Source of the DNA: Klenkia sesuvii
Lineage (GTDB): Bacteria; Actinomycetota; Actinomycetes; Mycobacteriales; Geodermatophilaceae
Length of the DNA: 64,000 nucleotides
Reading direction: 5' to 3'
NCBI RefSeq assembly: GCF_037083825.1
Contig: NZ_JBAPLU010000014.1
Span: 1-64,000 of the forward strand
The position numbers and the translations under genes were made by a program. The notes under the pieces are model-generated. The model did no database searches and was not told the origin of the DNA. It worked only from the letters and a program-made list of their open reading frames with translations. The first letter of the stretch is position 1. The number at the start of each line of letters is the position of its first letter. This document shows positions 1-8,838 of the stretch, in pieces.

Positions 1-58
1 GGTTGCGGGCGACGTTCACGACGTCGTCCCGGAACTCCTTGGGGTAGGGCTTGGGCAC
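1..58 (-). CDS. IS3-type transposase OrfA, N-terminal fragment (cut by window edge)
   Basis: Only the first 19 codons are inside the window. The GTG at 58 gives a protein beginning MPKPYPKEFRDDVV, the usual opening of the helix-turn-helix OrfA subunit of actinobacterial IS3-family transposases, which binds the element's ends. A GGAAGG ribosome site (68-73) lies nine bases upstream of this GTG; an ATG at 67 would touch it, so 58 is the better start. Its place at the edge of a lower-GC polysaccharide cluster fits an insertion sequence bordering an acquired island. Whether the element is intact cannot be seen from here. Confidence 0.6.
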   Translation of the reverse strand, partial: MPKPYPKEFRDDVVNVARN

Positions 59-389
59 GGTGAGCATCCTTCCAGCGGCACCTGTCGGCACCACAGATCA
101 GATGTCACCTATCCGTGCAGCAGTCCCTCGCTTGTCGATCCAACGGTTCGCAATTCGTGTTCAGCGCAGCGCCTCAGAGCCCCGTACATCTCAGCCCGGG
201 GTTGCCGAACCCCACTGCACTGCCGATGGACCGCCCAAGAAATCCGTCGTCCGTCCGGCCCGGTCGAACCTAGCCAATATGGGTGGGAAGCGGCATCCCT
301 AATCGTCCACCAAGCAGGTGAACCGGGCCACGCTGCACAAGCCGTGACGAGGGACGCCGGCCTCGTGGCCGTAACATTGCTGGGCGGGT
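59..389. other. Non-coding stretch between transposase start and polysaccharide kinase
   Basis: About 330 bases with no convincing reading frame in either direction. It contains the upstream region of the transposase fragment and the downstream end of the kinase gene. I could not identify the insertion sequence's terminal inverted repeat with confidence. No rho-independent terminator with a T run is evident. Confidence 0.5.
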
Positions 390-1775
390 TCAGCTGCTTG
401 AGGGGGCAGCCGGGTCGGGCTCGTAACCATAGTTGTAGCCATACCCATAGGCCGAGGTCACCTCAGCCTTAGGAGGAACGATGTTCAGAACAACACCGAG
501 CGCCTTGCCCCCAACACGATCTAACGTCGCACGAGTCTGCGCTAGCTGGGCGCGCGTCGTCGCGCGGTAGCGGATGGACAGCACCACACCATCGACGAGG
601 ACTGCCAACCCGCTCGCATCGGCAACCGGCAGAAGGGGAGGCGCGTCAAGGAGCACGAAATCATTCTTGGCGCGGAGCTCGTCGATCAGGGCGAACATTT
701 GACTTGAACTCAGCAGTTCACTCGGATTCGGCGGCGTGGGACCAGCTGCGATGACTGACAGATTGCCCTCACCGTAAGGCTGGATGACGTCCTCGAGTCC
801 GGCCGATCCGGTCAAGATGTTGGTCAATCCAACGCCCCCGACCATTCCCAGGTACCTCGTCACCCTCGGCCGACGGAGGTCGGCCTCGACGACGGTCACC
901 GACCTCCCAGCCTCCGCCAATGCCAGCGCCAGATTCACAGCAAGCGTCGTTTTGCCCTCGGACGGCACCGCGCTCGAAACCATGATCACCTTGGGCGGCT
1001 CGTCAACGTTCAAGAATTGAAGATTTGTTCGAAGCTGTCGATAACCTTCGGCGGTTCGCGAAACGCTGTTCCGCTCAATTGTGTGCTCATTCGCGAGGTC
1101 ATCATCGCGGAGAATCACTCCGATGATGGGCGCGCCCGCGATATCCGACGCCACCTCTGCCTCATGGACAGTCGTGTCGAGGCGCATTCGCAGAACTGCA
1201 ACTAAACCTCCCACTGCGGCGAAAAGCAGAAGCCCGACCAGGGTGTTGCGCAACGTCGCCGGCGAGCTGGGCGATGTTGGCAGGTCCGGCTCCTCTACGA
1301 CCGTGACCTTCACGGGCGAGACCCCATCAACACCCACGGGCGTCTCAATCTCGTCCACCAGGCTTCCGAACTCTGCGCCGACAGCCCCGGCGATCTGCTG
1401 AGCCATCGCCGGGGATGCGTCAGTCACCGCAACATCGATTAGCACCGTATCTGTTACAGCCGTCGCTCTGATCTGACCGGCCAGGTCAGCAGGGTCCACG
1501 TCGAGCCCCAGCTCATCCACCACTCGTGTCGCGAGCCTCTCCCCCGTCAGCAGCTGGGCGTAAGAAGTGACGCGTTGCTGGGAGAACTGGTTGCCTTGGA
1601 AGGCGTCTGCAGTCGACGTCGAACCAGTTGCCGAGACGAAGAGCTGTGTCTGCGCCGTGTACATGGGCGTCTGCACCAGACTGAACGAGACCCCTACCAC
1701 TGCCCCCACGAGAGCGCCAAGCAGCAGGAGCCACCAGGACGCCCGAAGCGCCCGGAGCACATCGGCCAGGTTCAT
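390..1775 (-). CDS. Wzz-type chain-length determinant fused to BY-family tyrosine kinase
   Basis: A 461-residue inner-membrane protein that sets polysaccharide chain length and autophosphorylates on tyrosine (Wzc/CapAB class). The N-terminus has a transmembrane helix (about 13-35) followed by a Wzz loop and a second helix near 176-195. The cytoplasmic part carries a Walker A box SEGKTTLAVNLA near 272, a Walker A' VVEADLRRPR and a Walker B LLDAPPL near 375. The tail holds the expected tyrosine cluster (YGYGYNYGY, last 20 residues). ATG 1775 is chosen because AAGGAAG lies six bases upstream; a TTG two codons earlier would overlap that site. It follows the glycosyltransferase genes on the same strand but is separated from them by a 153-bp gap with a strong hairpin, so it may be expressed separately. 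A phosphatase-like gene lies 9.5 kb away, beyond the island's edge. Confidence 0.9.
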   Translation of the reverse strand: MNLADVLRALRASWWLLLLGALVGAVVGVSFSLVQTPMYTAQTQLFVSATGSTSTADAFQGNQFSQQRVTSYAQLLTGERLATRVVDELGLDVDPADLAGQIRATAVTDTVLIDVAVTDASPAMAQQIAGAVGAEFGSLVDEIETPVGVDGVSPVKVTVVEEPDLPTSPSSPATLRNTLVGLLLFAAVGGLVAVLRMRLDTTVHEAEVASDIAGAPIIGVILRDDDLANEHTIERNSVSRTAEGYRQLRTNLQFLNVDEPPKVIMVSSAVPSEGKTTLAVNLALALAEAGRSVTVVEADLRRPRVTRYLGMVGGVGLTNILTGSAGLEDVIQPYGEGNLSVIAAGPTPPNPSELLSSSQMFALIDELRAKNDFVLLDAPPLLPVADASGLAVLVDGVVLSIRYRATTRAQLAQTRATLDRVGGKALGVVLNIVPPKAEVTSAYGYGYNYGYEPDPAAPSSS

Positions 1776-1861
1776 GCTCAACTTCCTTGTCGTAAAGTTT
1801 TTTGCGTCTGGGCCTGAAAGTCCGACAGCTAATCATAATCCGTCTGAGCGTCGCCCGACCC

Positions 1862-1887
1862 CTCGGTACTGCTACGGCAGTACCGAG
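1862..1887 (-). terminator. Perfect 11-bp hairpin between glycosyltransferase and kinase genes
   Basis: CTCGGTACTGC (1862-1872) and its exact complement GCAGTACCGAG (1877-1887) enclose the four-base loop TACG. It lies in the 153-bp gap after the last glycosyltransferase gene and before the kinase gene, both read leftward. It has no T run, so it could be a factor-assisted terminator or an attenuator that lowers kinase expression relative to the upstream operon. Confidence 0.55.
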
Positions 1888-1934
1888 CGCCACCCATTGG
1901 ACAACTCGCCGAGCTGCAGGACGTTGATCATTTG

Positions 1935-3044
1935 TCAGTCGTACAGCCCGGAGAACAACGATGCGGCTCTCTCCCGCACCACGTCGATGAAATGATCCTC
2001 TGAAAATCTCTCGGCATGGGCTCGAATACTCCCCGAGTCCCATGGCCGCCCGAGCGACTCCACCATGCCCGCGGCGAGATCGGCGATATCTGGCGATGGC
2101 ACATGAATCCCCGTCACACCATCGATCACGGTGTCTAGGTAGCCGCCCCTTCCGAGGACTACGGCTGGCTTCCCGAAGAATGCACCTTCGATCGGCGTCA
2201 GTCCGAAGTCTTCGTACGAAGCCCCGACCACCGCGGAACAATTCGCGTACAACCAGCAGAGTTCCGAATCTGAAAGTCCCGAGAGCAAACTCGTCCTGCC
2301 GGTTACAAGGCCGCTCAGGCGGGCGCGCTCAGGTCCGGCGCCCACTACAACAACTCTAACGCCAACTCGTTCTGCTGCACCGATTACCCGATCGACGTTC
2401 TTATAGGGCAGCAGTCGGCTGACGCACAGGAAGAACGGCTGCCCAGCAAGATTGGCCACAAATCCCGCTGACGCACGGGGCTCAGCACGCAATGCGACTG
2501 GAGGAAAGAGGATTTCAGCATCGACTCCGTATGCGCAAGAGATCCGCTTTGATACCACAGTGCTGTTCGCAAGGTAGAGGTCGACGGTCGCCGCTTTCGC
2601 GCGATCCCATCTCCGCAACGGGGTCCTCGCGGATCTCGCCACAATATTCGCCAGCCCTCCGGCCGACCCACCCAGATACTCGCTCGTCTGATACACCCAC
2701 CGAGGCGGGTTGTGGCAATAGACAAGCTTCTTGGTCGAATTGGGCACCGCGAACCCATGAGACCAACCGCTGCTGCTGGCAACGACTACATCAGCGTCAA
2801 TTCGCATCAAGCTGGCGGCAAGGGGCATTACCGGCAAACCCAGACGGTGATTCCTCCGGATCACCCCCACCCTGTTCAATGGTGACACCCGCACGTCGAC
2901 CGATTCGAATTCCGGAAACGTCGACTTCGGGTCGAAGAGGAGCGTGTGGACGGCGGCGTTGGGAAACGCCCTGCACAATGAGAGCACCACCCGCTCCGCA
3001 CCGCCGCGTTGCGTCAGGTAGTCGTGAGCAATGGCAACTTTCAC
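1935..3044 (-). CDS. GT4-family glycosyltransferase
   Basis: A 369-residue cytosolic or membrane-associated glycosyltransferase of GT-B fold that adds a sugar to a lipid-linked repeat unit. The N-terminus VKVAIAHDYLTQRGGAERVV is the typical donor-side opening of the GT4 group. Near the C-terminus GASYEDFGLTPIEGAFFGKP holds the nucleotide-sugar-binding E-x7-E pattern. GTG 3044 is preferred over an upstream ATG because it overlaps the TGA of the preceding gene (GTGA), a junction type used throughout this cluster. It is the last gene of the leftward operon before the 1862 hairpin. The sugar specificity cannot be read from the sequence. Confidence 0.85.
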   Translation of the reverse strand: MKVAIAHDYLTQRGGAERVVLSLCRAFPNAAVHTLLFDPKSTFPEFESVDVRVSPLNRVGVIRRNHRLGLPVMPLAASLMRIDADVVVASSSGWSHGFAVPNSTKKLVYCHNPPRWVYQTSEYLGGSAGGLANIVARSARTPLRRWDRAKAATVDLYLANSTVVSKRISCAYGVDAEILFPPVALRAEPRASAGFVANLAGQPFFLCVSRLLPYKNVDRVIGAAERVGVRVVVVGAGPERARLSGLVTGRTSLLSGLSDSELCWLYANCSAVVGASYEDFGLTPIEGAFFGKPAVVLGRGGYLDTVIDGVTGIHVPSPDIADLAAGMVESLGRPWDSGSIRAHAERFSEDHFIDVVRERAASLFSGLYD

Positions 3045-4258
3045 AATAGCGTCGAGCCTCTCTCGCCCAGGGGGACAATGCAACCGTTCGGACCGCGCCG
3101 CACTCGCGCCGACGCCTGACGCTCCACCTGGTCGAGCATGTCCTGGACACGACTCTCGTACGAATGCTGACCAGCGATAGCCTTGAGTTCGGTCGACGGG
3201 AACGGATCGGCGAGGGCTTCGTCGAGCCGTCTGACAAAATCGTCAGCACTTGACGCGAACCGCACGAAGTTTTCGAACGCCTCAATCGCAGACAACCTGG
3301 TCGACACAACCTGCACGCCAGCTGCCATATACTCAAAGAATTTCATTGGGAACATGCTGGCCGTGTAGTCGTTGATGGGGGCCATGATCACGCCGACATC
3401 GAAGGCTGCCATGTATCCCGGCACCTCCAGACGAGGCCGCGGGCCAAGCAGGAAAATGTTGTCCGCGTCCCTGAGGTCGTCCAATCTGTCGCCCGGGTCG
3501 CCCTCACCCTCTGCCCCGACCAAGACGAATGAGTAACCCGGGCGAAGTTTCGCCACCCGCCCCAGCAAGGCTGCGTCGAATTTGTACCGCGACAACGCTC
3601 CGACCATTCCGATGATGGGGCGGGGTTGGTCGAGGTCTACCGGACGCCCGCCAATCTTCTCGAATGCCCCCGGGTCGATGCAGTTGGTGTGCTCGGTGAC
3701 ACCCAAATTGCCCTTAACCCTTACGGCACGTGCCGTCAATGCCGGCGCCGTAGTGAACACGAGATCGCTCTGCTGCAATAAGATGTCTTCGCGCTCGCGG
3801 ATGAAATGACTAGCCATCCCCGGTTGGGCAGAAATGTCATCCACACAGTGGTATACCAAGAAGCGCCGCCCCACATGGCGTCGATTTACTACCGGAGTGA
3901 ATGTCCAAACCACGTCTGACTTTCCCCAGAGGACCCGCCATACAAGTAGCTGGAGGACGATCAGAAGGTCGTTCACCATGCGCACCACGCCACTGTGCCA
4001 CCCAGGAACCACGAGAGGCGAGACGACATGAACGCCGGGCACGACCATTCGTGGACGCCTAAATGCGGACTTCAGTCTCCTGACAATCCGCGCTTTGTCG
4101 CCCGAATCACCCGCCGCACGACGGCGCAGTCCGAGCGACTCAACGTAGAGAACCTCCACACCGCACTTCGCAAGCGCCAACGCCTCATACTGCTTATTAG
4201 TCCAGAATGGGTGGTCCCAGTCAGCAGTGGAAAAGACCAGCGCGCGACGCACCTTCAC
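3041..4258 (-). CDS. Glycosyltransferase, GT4/TuaH-like
   Basis: A 405-residue protein resembling the TuaH-like branch of GT-B glycosyltransferases. It opens with ALVFSTADWDHPFWTNKQ, has a central linker, and carries a C-terminal donor-site region with FPMKFFEYMAAGVQVVSTR, in which lysine and glutamate contact the nucleotide sugar. It starts with GTG 4258 overlapping the stop of the upstream polymerase gene, and its own stop overlaps the next glycosyltransferase, so the three are probably translationally coupled. It presumably adds one sugar of the repeat unit made by this cluster. Acceptor and donor are unknown. Confidence 0.8.
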   Translation of the reverse strand: MKVRRALVFSTADWDHPFWTNKQYEALALAKCGVEVLYVESLGLRRRAAGDSGDKARIVRRLKSAFRRPRMVVPGVHVVSPLVVPGWHSGVVRMVNDLLIVLQLLVWRVLWGKSDVVWTFTPVVNRRHVGRRFLVYHCVDDISAQPGMASHFIREREDILLQQSDLVFTTAPALTARAVRVKGNLGVTEHTNCIDPGAFEKIGGRPVDLDQPRPIIGMVGALSRYKFDAALLGRVAKLRPGYSFVLVGAEGEGDPGDRLDDLRDADNIFLLGPRPRLEVPGYMAAFDVGVIMAPINDYTASMFPMKFFEYMAAGVQVVSTRLSAIEAFENFVRFASSADDFVRRLDEALADPFPSTELKAIAGQHSYESRVQDMLDQVERQASARVRRGPNGCIVPLGERGSTLL

Positions 4259-5598
4259 GATCGGTTCACCTCCCTCTCGCTAACGCCCACCTGCGTTGCA
4301 GGCGTCTCCGAACGACCCTCGGCGGCAATTGCGGGGTGCTTAGCCCGAGGGTTGCACAGCCAGAACGCCCCGATCATAGGGACGGCGAAAACAAGCACAT
4401 AGTAGAAATCGAAACTCGAGCCGTTGAGGAAAAATCGAAAGAACCCGTAGGCCACAAGACCGCTCCACACGGTTCTCTGCAACCCGATCGAAATTATCGA
4501 CCCGATGACCGATACAAATAAGAGCACAAGCAAGGCGAGAAGATATTCGCCCGTGGCCAGAGTGAGGTTACCAACGGGCGAGAGAAAGATTCCACTAGAG
4601 TTCCATCCCAGATACTTGTGGCTCACGTAGACGCTCACGGAGCCGGGCTTATCCGGCCAGAGTGAGCGCGGCACAAAAGTCGTCACGATCCTCAAAAGAT
4701 CCCCCGGTTGGGGTTGCTCGTATTGCGATACATTCTGCGACAGCCGGTAACCGTCCAACGTGTCAACACCAGCCTCGAGGACCGAGATGAGAGGGTCCTG
4801 AATGGCGGCCTCCGAGACTTCCTGCAGGGACAATCCCTGGTCACGCGATATGTTTGCCCTTTGCCCCGACATGATCGCTGCTAGAAGTACCAGCGCAACG
4901 GAAACAGCAACGACCTGGTATAACCGAACTCGAGCTTCGACCAGCACTCTCGCGAGCCCGGCGAAGGCGATCAGGAAGAGCGGGCTCCGGACAACACTCA
5001 CTGCCACGACAAGGGTCACAAGAAGACTCGCGGCCACGAACCATCTCGATTCGAAGTGACCGTAGAAGATCGCTATCGCGACTCCCGCTACCAGACAGCC
5101 GCGAAGGATGATCCCGACTCCCTGCCCAGGGTCGGCGCGATTGACTAGGTTAGCTGCGGGGAAGGCTACGTAAGCCGCCGCGCCCACTGTCATAAGCAGC
5201 AGCGATGCACGGCGCGCAACCTGGCGCGAGTGGCGTCGCCCATTGTCTGGAGCCAAAGTGGAATGACCTCCCACGCGTCTGCGTAGAAGAACGCCGGCAA
5301 TGACCTCACCCAAGAGGACGATCGACAGTTCACAAGTCCATCGGAGACACAGTTGCGTCACCTCGTTGACCGATGGTGTCGACAAGACTCCAGCCGTTAC
5401 GAGCTTGCTCCGCAGCTCGCCAGCACTCTGCAGCTCCGCTGGGATGTACAGGGCTGACAGATACAGCAAGGCGGCGATGGTGGAGACCAGAGATCGCCCC
5501 CATGCCCCTCCGTTGTAGTTCCGCCAACCTCTGACCACGATCGCCACGATCAGAAGAAGAAGCAGACCGCGCGAACCGAACGTGAGTACCGCGTGCAC
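4255..5598 (-). CDS. Wzy-like oligosaccharide repeat-unit polymerase
   Basis: A 447-residue protein with about eleven hydrophobic stretches. The motif VPRSLWPDKPG, followed by a large periplasmic-type loop, is characteristic of O-antigen/exopolysaccharide polymerases (Wzy, EpsG-like), which link lipid-bound repeat units on the outer face of the membrane. The start is GTG 5598, one base after the stop of the flippase gene; GAGAGGAAAG inside that gene's end serves as ribosome site. The stop overlaps the next glycosyltransferase start. Wzy sequences diverge strongly, so the call rests on topology, the WPDKP motif and the flippase neighbour. Confidence 0.75.
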   Translation of the reverse strand: MHAVLTFGSRGLLLLLIVAIVVRGWRNYNGGAWGRSLVSTIAALLYLSALYIPAELQSAGELRSKLVTAGVLSTPSVNEVTQLCLRWTCELSIVLLGEVIAGVLLRRRVGGHSTLAPDNGRRHSRQVARRASLLLMTVGAAAYVAFPAANLVNRADPGQGVGIILRGCLVAGVAIAIFYGHFESRWFVAASLLVTLVVAVSVVRSPLFLIAFAGLARVLVEARVRLYQVVAVSVALVLLAAIMSGQRANISRDQGLSLQEVSEAAIQDPLISVLEAGVDTLDGYRLSQNVSQYEQPQPGDLLRIVTTFVPRSLWPDKPGSVSVYVSHKYLGWNSSGIFLSPVGNLTLATGEYLLALLVLLFVSVIGSIISIGLQRTVWSGLVAYGFFRFFLNGSSFDFYYVLVFAVPMIGAFWLCNPRAKHPAIAAEGRSETPATQVGVSEREVNRS

Positions 5599-5599
5599 C

Positions 5600-6910
5600 C
5601 TACTTTCCTCTCACCTTATTTATCGCCAGTTGCTCACTGGCACCGCCGAACCGGAGGAGGAGGGAAGCGGCCACCAATGTCACACCCTGAGTGACCAACG
5701 TAATGAAGGCTGCGTCGATCGCCGTGGCACCGAGACCAACGTAGACATACCCCATTACCGTAGCGACAAGGCCTGCCACGGATGCGACCGAGGACTTTGC
5801 CGGTCGACCCCGGCCTTGCAGAATCGCTATCAATCCCTGGGCGTACATTGTGATTACGGTGGCCATCAGTAAGATCAAGGTAGCTGGGATGACAGGTCGA
5901 AACGCGTCTCCGTAAAGGAGTGGCACGGCGGGGAAAAGCAAAACAGCGATGGCAACGACGAGCGCGACGCCTATTATCTGAGTGGCAATCGTCCGACGTA
6001 GAAGATCTTTTACTTTTGCTTCAGCGACGGCACGTCGTATCAGATCACGCGCCAACAACGTGCCAGCGATCAGCGGCACTTCCGCGAGCGTGACAGCAAC
6101 CGAGTAAAAGCCGAACTCCTGAAGCGTCGTCAAACTCGGCAGGATGACTTGATCAAGCCGACTATTGGCCACAAGGGCGATGGTCCCGACAGCCGCTGTC
6201 GCAGAGTAGCGCATGAACGAGTGACGGCTTACGGCCTCGTCCCGGGAACGAGTTGGACCGATGGCACCCTTGGCTGCGACAGATTGGCTATTGGGCTCAG
6301 CTGGCATGGCCGGCCGTCGGCTAGGCAGCCGAGTCCAGATGACCGAACTTGCGACCAGGAATGCGAGCAAGCTGCTGGCCGCGAACGCTGGTGCAGACTG
6401 CGAGCCGACCGAGAATAGTAAGACCACCCCCAAAAGGCGCAGGGTCGCATAGACGGCTCGCTCGAGATCCAGTCGGCCGATCTGACCTGACCCTTGCCAC
6501 AACCCACGCCGCGATTGGACGCTGGCCGACGCGATTACGGCCAGGTAGAAGACCGCTAGAACCGGCCACGACAGCCCGAGCCGTTCGGCTACAAGGCGGC
6601 CATACAGAACTACAGCGATGTAGACGGGAACTGCGCATACCAGGCTGGTTGCCTGAGATATACGGTTGACCTCCGTAACGGGATACCCGCGACTGACGAA
6701 GACCGAGGTTGCAGCCGGGATTCCGAAGCTCGCAACGGCTCCCGCGACGGTGATGACAAGCATGATCGCAGCGAACTCACCCCGCCCGTTTGGGCCCAGG
6801 GCGCGAGCCAGCAGCGGAGCGGTGACGAGTCCCACCATCGGCCCAGCCCCGTACGCCAAGAAGCTGCGCGCCTGTCGGACGCTAGAACGCGTTACTCCGG
6901 TGTTTGTCAC
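5600..6910 (-). CDS. Wzx-like polysaccharide flippase (MOP superfamily)
   Basis: A 436-residue integral membrane protein with about twelve to fourteen predicted helices. The opening RSFLAYGAGPMVGLVTAPLLAR and LARALGPNGRGEFAAIM is the standard N-terminus of polysaccharide-export flippases of the MATE/MOP fold, which move undecaprenyl-linked repeat units across the membrane. GTG 6910 overlaps the TGA of the upstream DUF2264 gene, and the polymerase gene begins one base after its stop. Together with Wzy and the Wzz kinase it indicates a Wzx/Wzy-dependent pathway. The initiating sugar-phosphate transferase is not in the window. Confidence 0.8.
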   Translation of the reverse strand: MTNTGVTRSSVRQARSFLAYGAGPMVGLVTAPLLARALGPNGRGEFAAIMLVITVAGAVASFGIPAATSVFVSRGYPVTEVNRISQATSLVCAVPVYIAVVLYGRLVAERLGLSWPVLAVFYLAVIASASVQSRRGLWQGSGQIGRLDLERAVYATLRLLGVVLLFSVGSQSAPAFAASSLLAFLVASSVIWTRLPSRRPAMPAEPNSQSVAAKGAIGPTRSRDEAVSRHSFMRYSATAAVGTIALVANSRLDQVILPSLTTLQEFGFYSVAVTLAEVPLIAGTLLARDLIRRAVAEAKVKDLLRRTIATQIIGVALVVAIAVLLFPAVPLLYGDAFRPVIPATLILLMATVITMYAQGLIAILQGRGRPAKSSVASVAGLVATVMGYVYVGLGATAIDAAFITLVTQGVTLVAASLLLRFGGASEQLAINKVRGK

Positions 6911-8838
6911 TGTCTTTGAGTCGTTGAATCGATGTGGACGGAACCGAGTGAGTCTGCGCCACCCCGCCGCGGAATTCTGATGATACGACCGCCAATTGAC
7001 AGAACTAGGTCATCGGTGTCGGTGCGACAGACAAATGCGTGATCCGAGAGATCCGCCGGCGGCGTTGTTGAGCTCGACAGCCTGAACGCTGACACGAACA
7101 ATGTCGACGGACCGGTTGTCGCGCCTGTCAGCTCGAAATACGTGCTTGGTCTTCCATGCACGAGGGCTTGACTACTGATCAAGGACGTACTCGTGAAGCC
7201 CCCTAACGAGACGCCTTCCACCCGCAACCCTTCACCCAGCCGCTCTGAGCCGCCATCTCTCTGGGCCGGCGCCTCGACGGTCGCTGCAACACGGTTCAAC
7301 GACGTGAACAAGCTTACTCGCCCACCTTTGGACACCGCCCACGACGACCGAGTGAACCGAGTGCCGACCGGGAGACCTCGGACCAGATCAATCCAAAGGT
7401 CGATATCTCGCCACGACAGCACTGCTACTTCGTGCTTGCCGGTCGGTAGGAATCGGACCCTCGACCCGAGGATGTTGAGACGTCCGCGCTGGAGGCGTCG
7501 CAAGCTGCGCCAGGATCTCGGACCGACGTAATCCACAGTCGCGCGGATAATGTCGGACTCGCCGTGGACGGCCGAGACTCTTCCGCGGACATACCTGCGC
7601 CGTCCGTGCGGAAGCTGTATCGTTGTGCTATTGTCCCCACCCCAGATGTCACGGGTCGGACTTGTTGCACTCGAGTAGGACCATCGGCTGTAGAGCGGGT
7701 CAGGGATGAGAGGAATTTCCGCGCCGTATTGCGAAATCCCTGCACTCACCAGCCGATGAGGAGATGCCGGGGCGATCAGGCATCCGGGTGGACCAGGAAG
7801 ATTTTGCCGATTGTCCGTTCGCGCGACCACTTCGGTCGTCCAAAGAGGGTCCTGCGGCTCAGCCAGCAGTCCGACGAATGCCTTCGCGAGCCAATACGGC
7901 GATGCAGGCCCAGAATAACGTTGAACGTGATGACCCTCTTCGCGCTCCCAACGATGGTCGAGCAGTTCGCCTTCTCGCCTTGCGGACAACCGAAAGATGT
8001 TCCGCATTGCCGCATCTCGGAGCTCCCCCGCACCGACGGGCCCGGCCCGGAGGAGCGCAGCGATCCACAACGCTGCGGTTGCAGCAGAACCATACGTGAG
8101 GGACCGTCCCCACAAGATGTGCGCTCGAGCCGGGTCGAAGCACGCGTAGAATGAACTGACAAACTGTCCAAGCTCCTGCTTGTACTCATCGAGCCATTCA
8201 TCGTCAGCGGTCAGAAGTTTGACTAGCGGGGGGTAAAAATGAAAGGCCCATGAATTGTAGTAGTCGTACTTCTTATTAAGTCCGTCGGAGTACCAACCGC
8301 CGCGGGTCCGCCACGGGGTTATCCGCCTTAAGTCCAGGGCGCTGTCCGGCGCCTCAAGCCCAACGCTTGCCATCCACGATCGGATGGTGAAGGGGAAGAG
8401 GACCCAGTTGTTGGCGTACTCGCCCGCGGCCGCAGTCTCCATCCACCTAACGAGCCTCTCCTGCGATTCGGAGTCCAAGCCTTGCCATATCTCGGGCCAT
8501 ATGAGCAGTGAGAGGCTCAACCCCGCCGCCTCGACGACAGGCTGCGAATTGAGCTGAGGCGGCGGCCATACAGGACGCCGCCCGGACAGCCCTGCCTGAA
8601 TGGAATTGACCGCGTAGGCCAGATCTCCCTCGACATCGGGCAGGTCACCATGACGGGCAAGGAGGGCACTCAGCAAGAGCGGCCTCGTGAACCCCTCCAG
8701 CCCATCCGATCGCTTCCCCCACTTGCTCGGTCGCCCAGGCAAGAATGTAAGACCGGTGGAGTCGCGGAATCTTCGCGTTGGCTCGAGTACGGACAAGCCG
8801 TACTCGACGAGGTTGTCCCGTAGTGGTGCGGGCCTCAT
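6907..8838 (-). CDS. DUF2264 family protein in polysaccharide cluster
   Basis: A 643-residue protein matching the DUF2264 family, whose members have an alpha/alpha-toroid look and are often found with sugar-active genes. The family-like segment KRSDGLEGFTRPLLLSALL lies about 45 residues from the start, followed by tryptophan-rich helices (WPEIWQGLD, NNWVLFPFTIRSW). The C-terminal third is beta-rich. No signal peptide or transmembrane helix is evident. ATG 8838 is chosen over an upstream in-frame ATG because it overlaps the stop of the preceding glycosyltransferase gene (ATGA). A role in modifying or trimming the polysaccharide is inferred from its position only. Confidence 0.75.
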   Translation of the reverse strand: MRPAPLRDNLVEYGLSVLEPTRRFRDSTGLTFLPGRPSKWGKRSDGLEGFTRPLLLSALLARHGDLPDVEGDLAYAVNSIQAGLSGRRPVWPPPQLNSQPVVEAAGLSLSLLIWPEIWQGLDSESQERLVRWMETAAAGEYANNWVLFPFTIRSWMASVGLEAPDSALDLRRITPWRTRGGWYSDGLNKKYDYYNSWAFHFYPPLVKLLTADDEWLDEYKQELGQFVSSFYACFDPARAHILWGRSLTYGSAATAALWIAALLRAGPVGAGELRDAAMRNIFRLSARREGELLDHRWEREEGHHVQRYSGPASPYWLAKAFVGLLAEPQDPLWTTEVVARTDNRQNLPGPPGCLIAPASPHRLVSAGISQYGAEIPLIPDPLYSRWSYSSATSPTRDIWGGDNSTTIQLPHGRRRYVRGRVSAVHGESDIIRATVDYVGPRSWRSLRRLQRGRLNILGSRVRFLPTGKHEVAVLSWRDIDLWIDLVRGLPVGTRFTRSSWAVSKGGRVSLFTSLNRVAATVEAPAQRDGGSERLGEGLRVEGVSLGGFTSTSLISSQALVHGRPSTYFELTGATTGPSTLFVSAFRLSSSTTPPADLSDHAFVCRTDTDDLVLSIGGRIIRIPRRGGADSLGSVHIDSTTQRQ

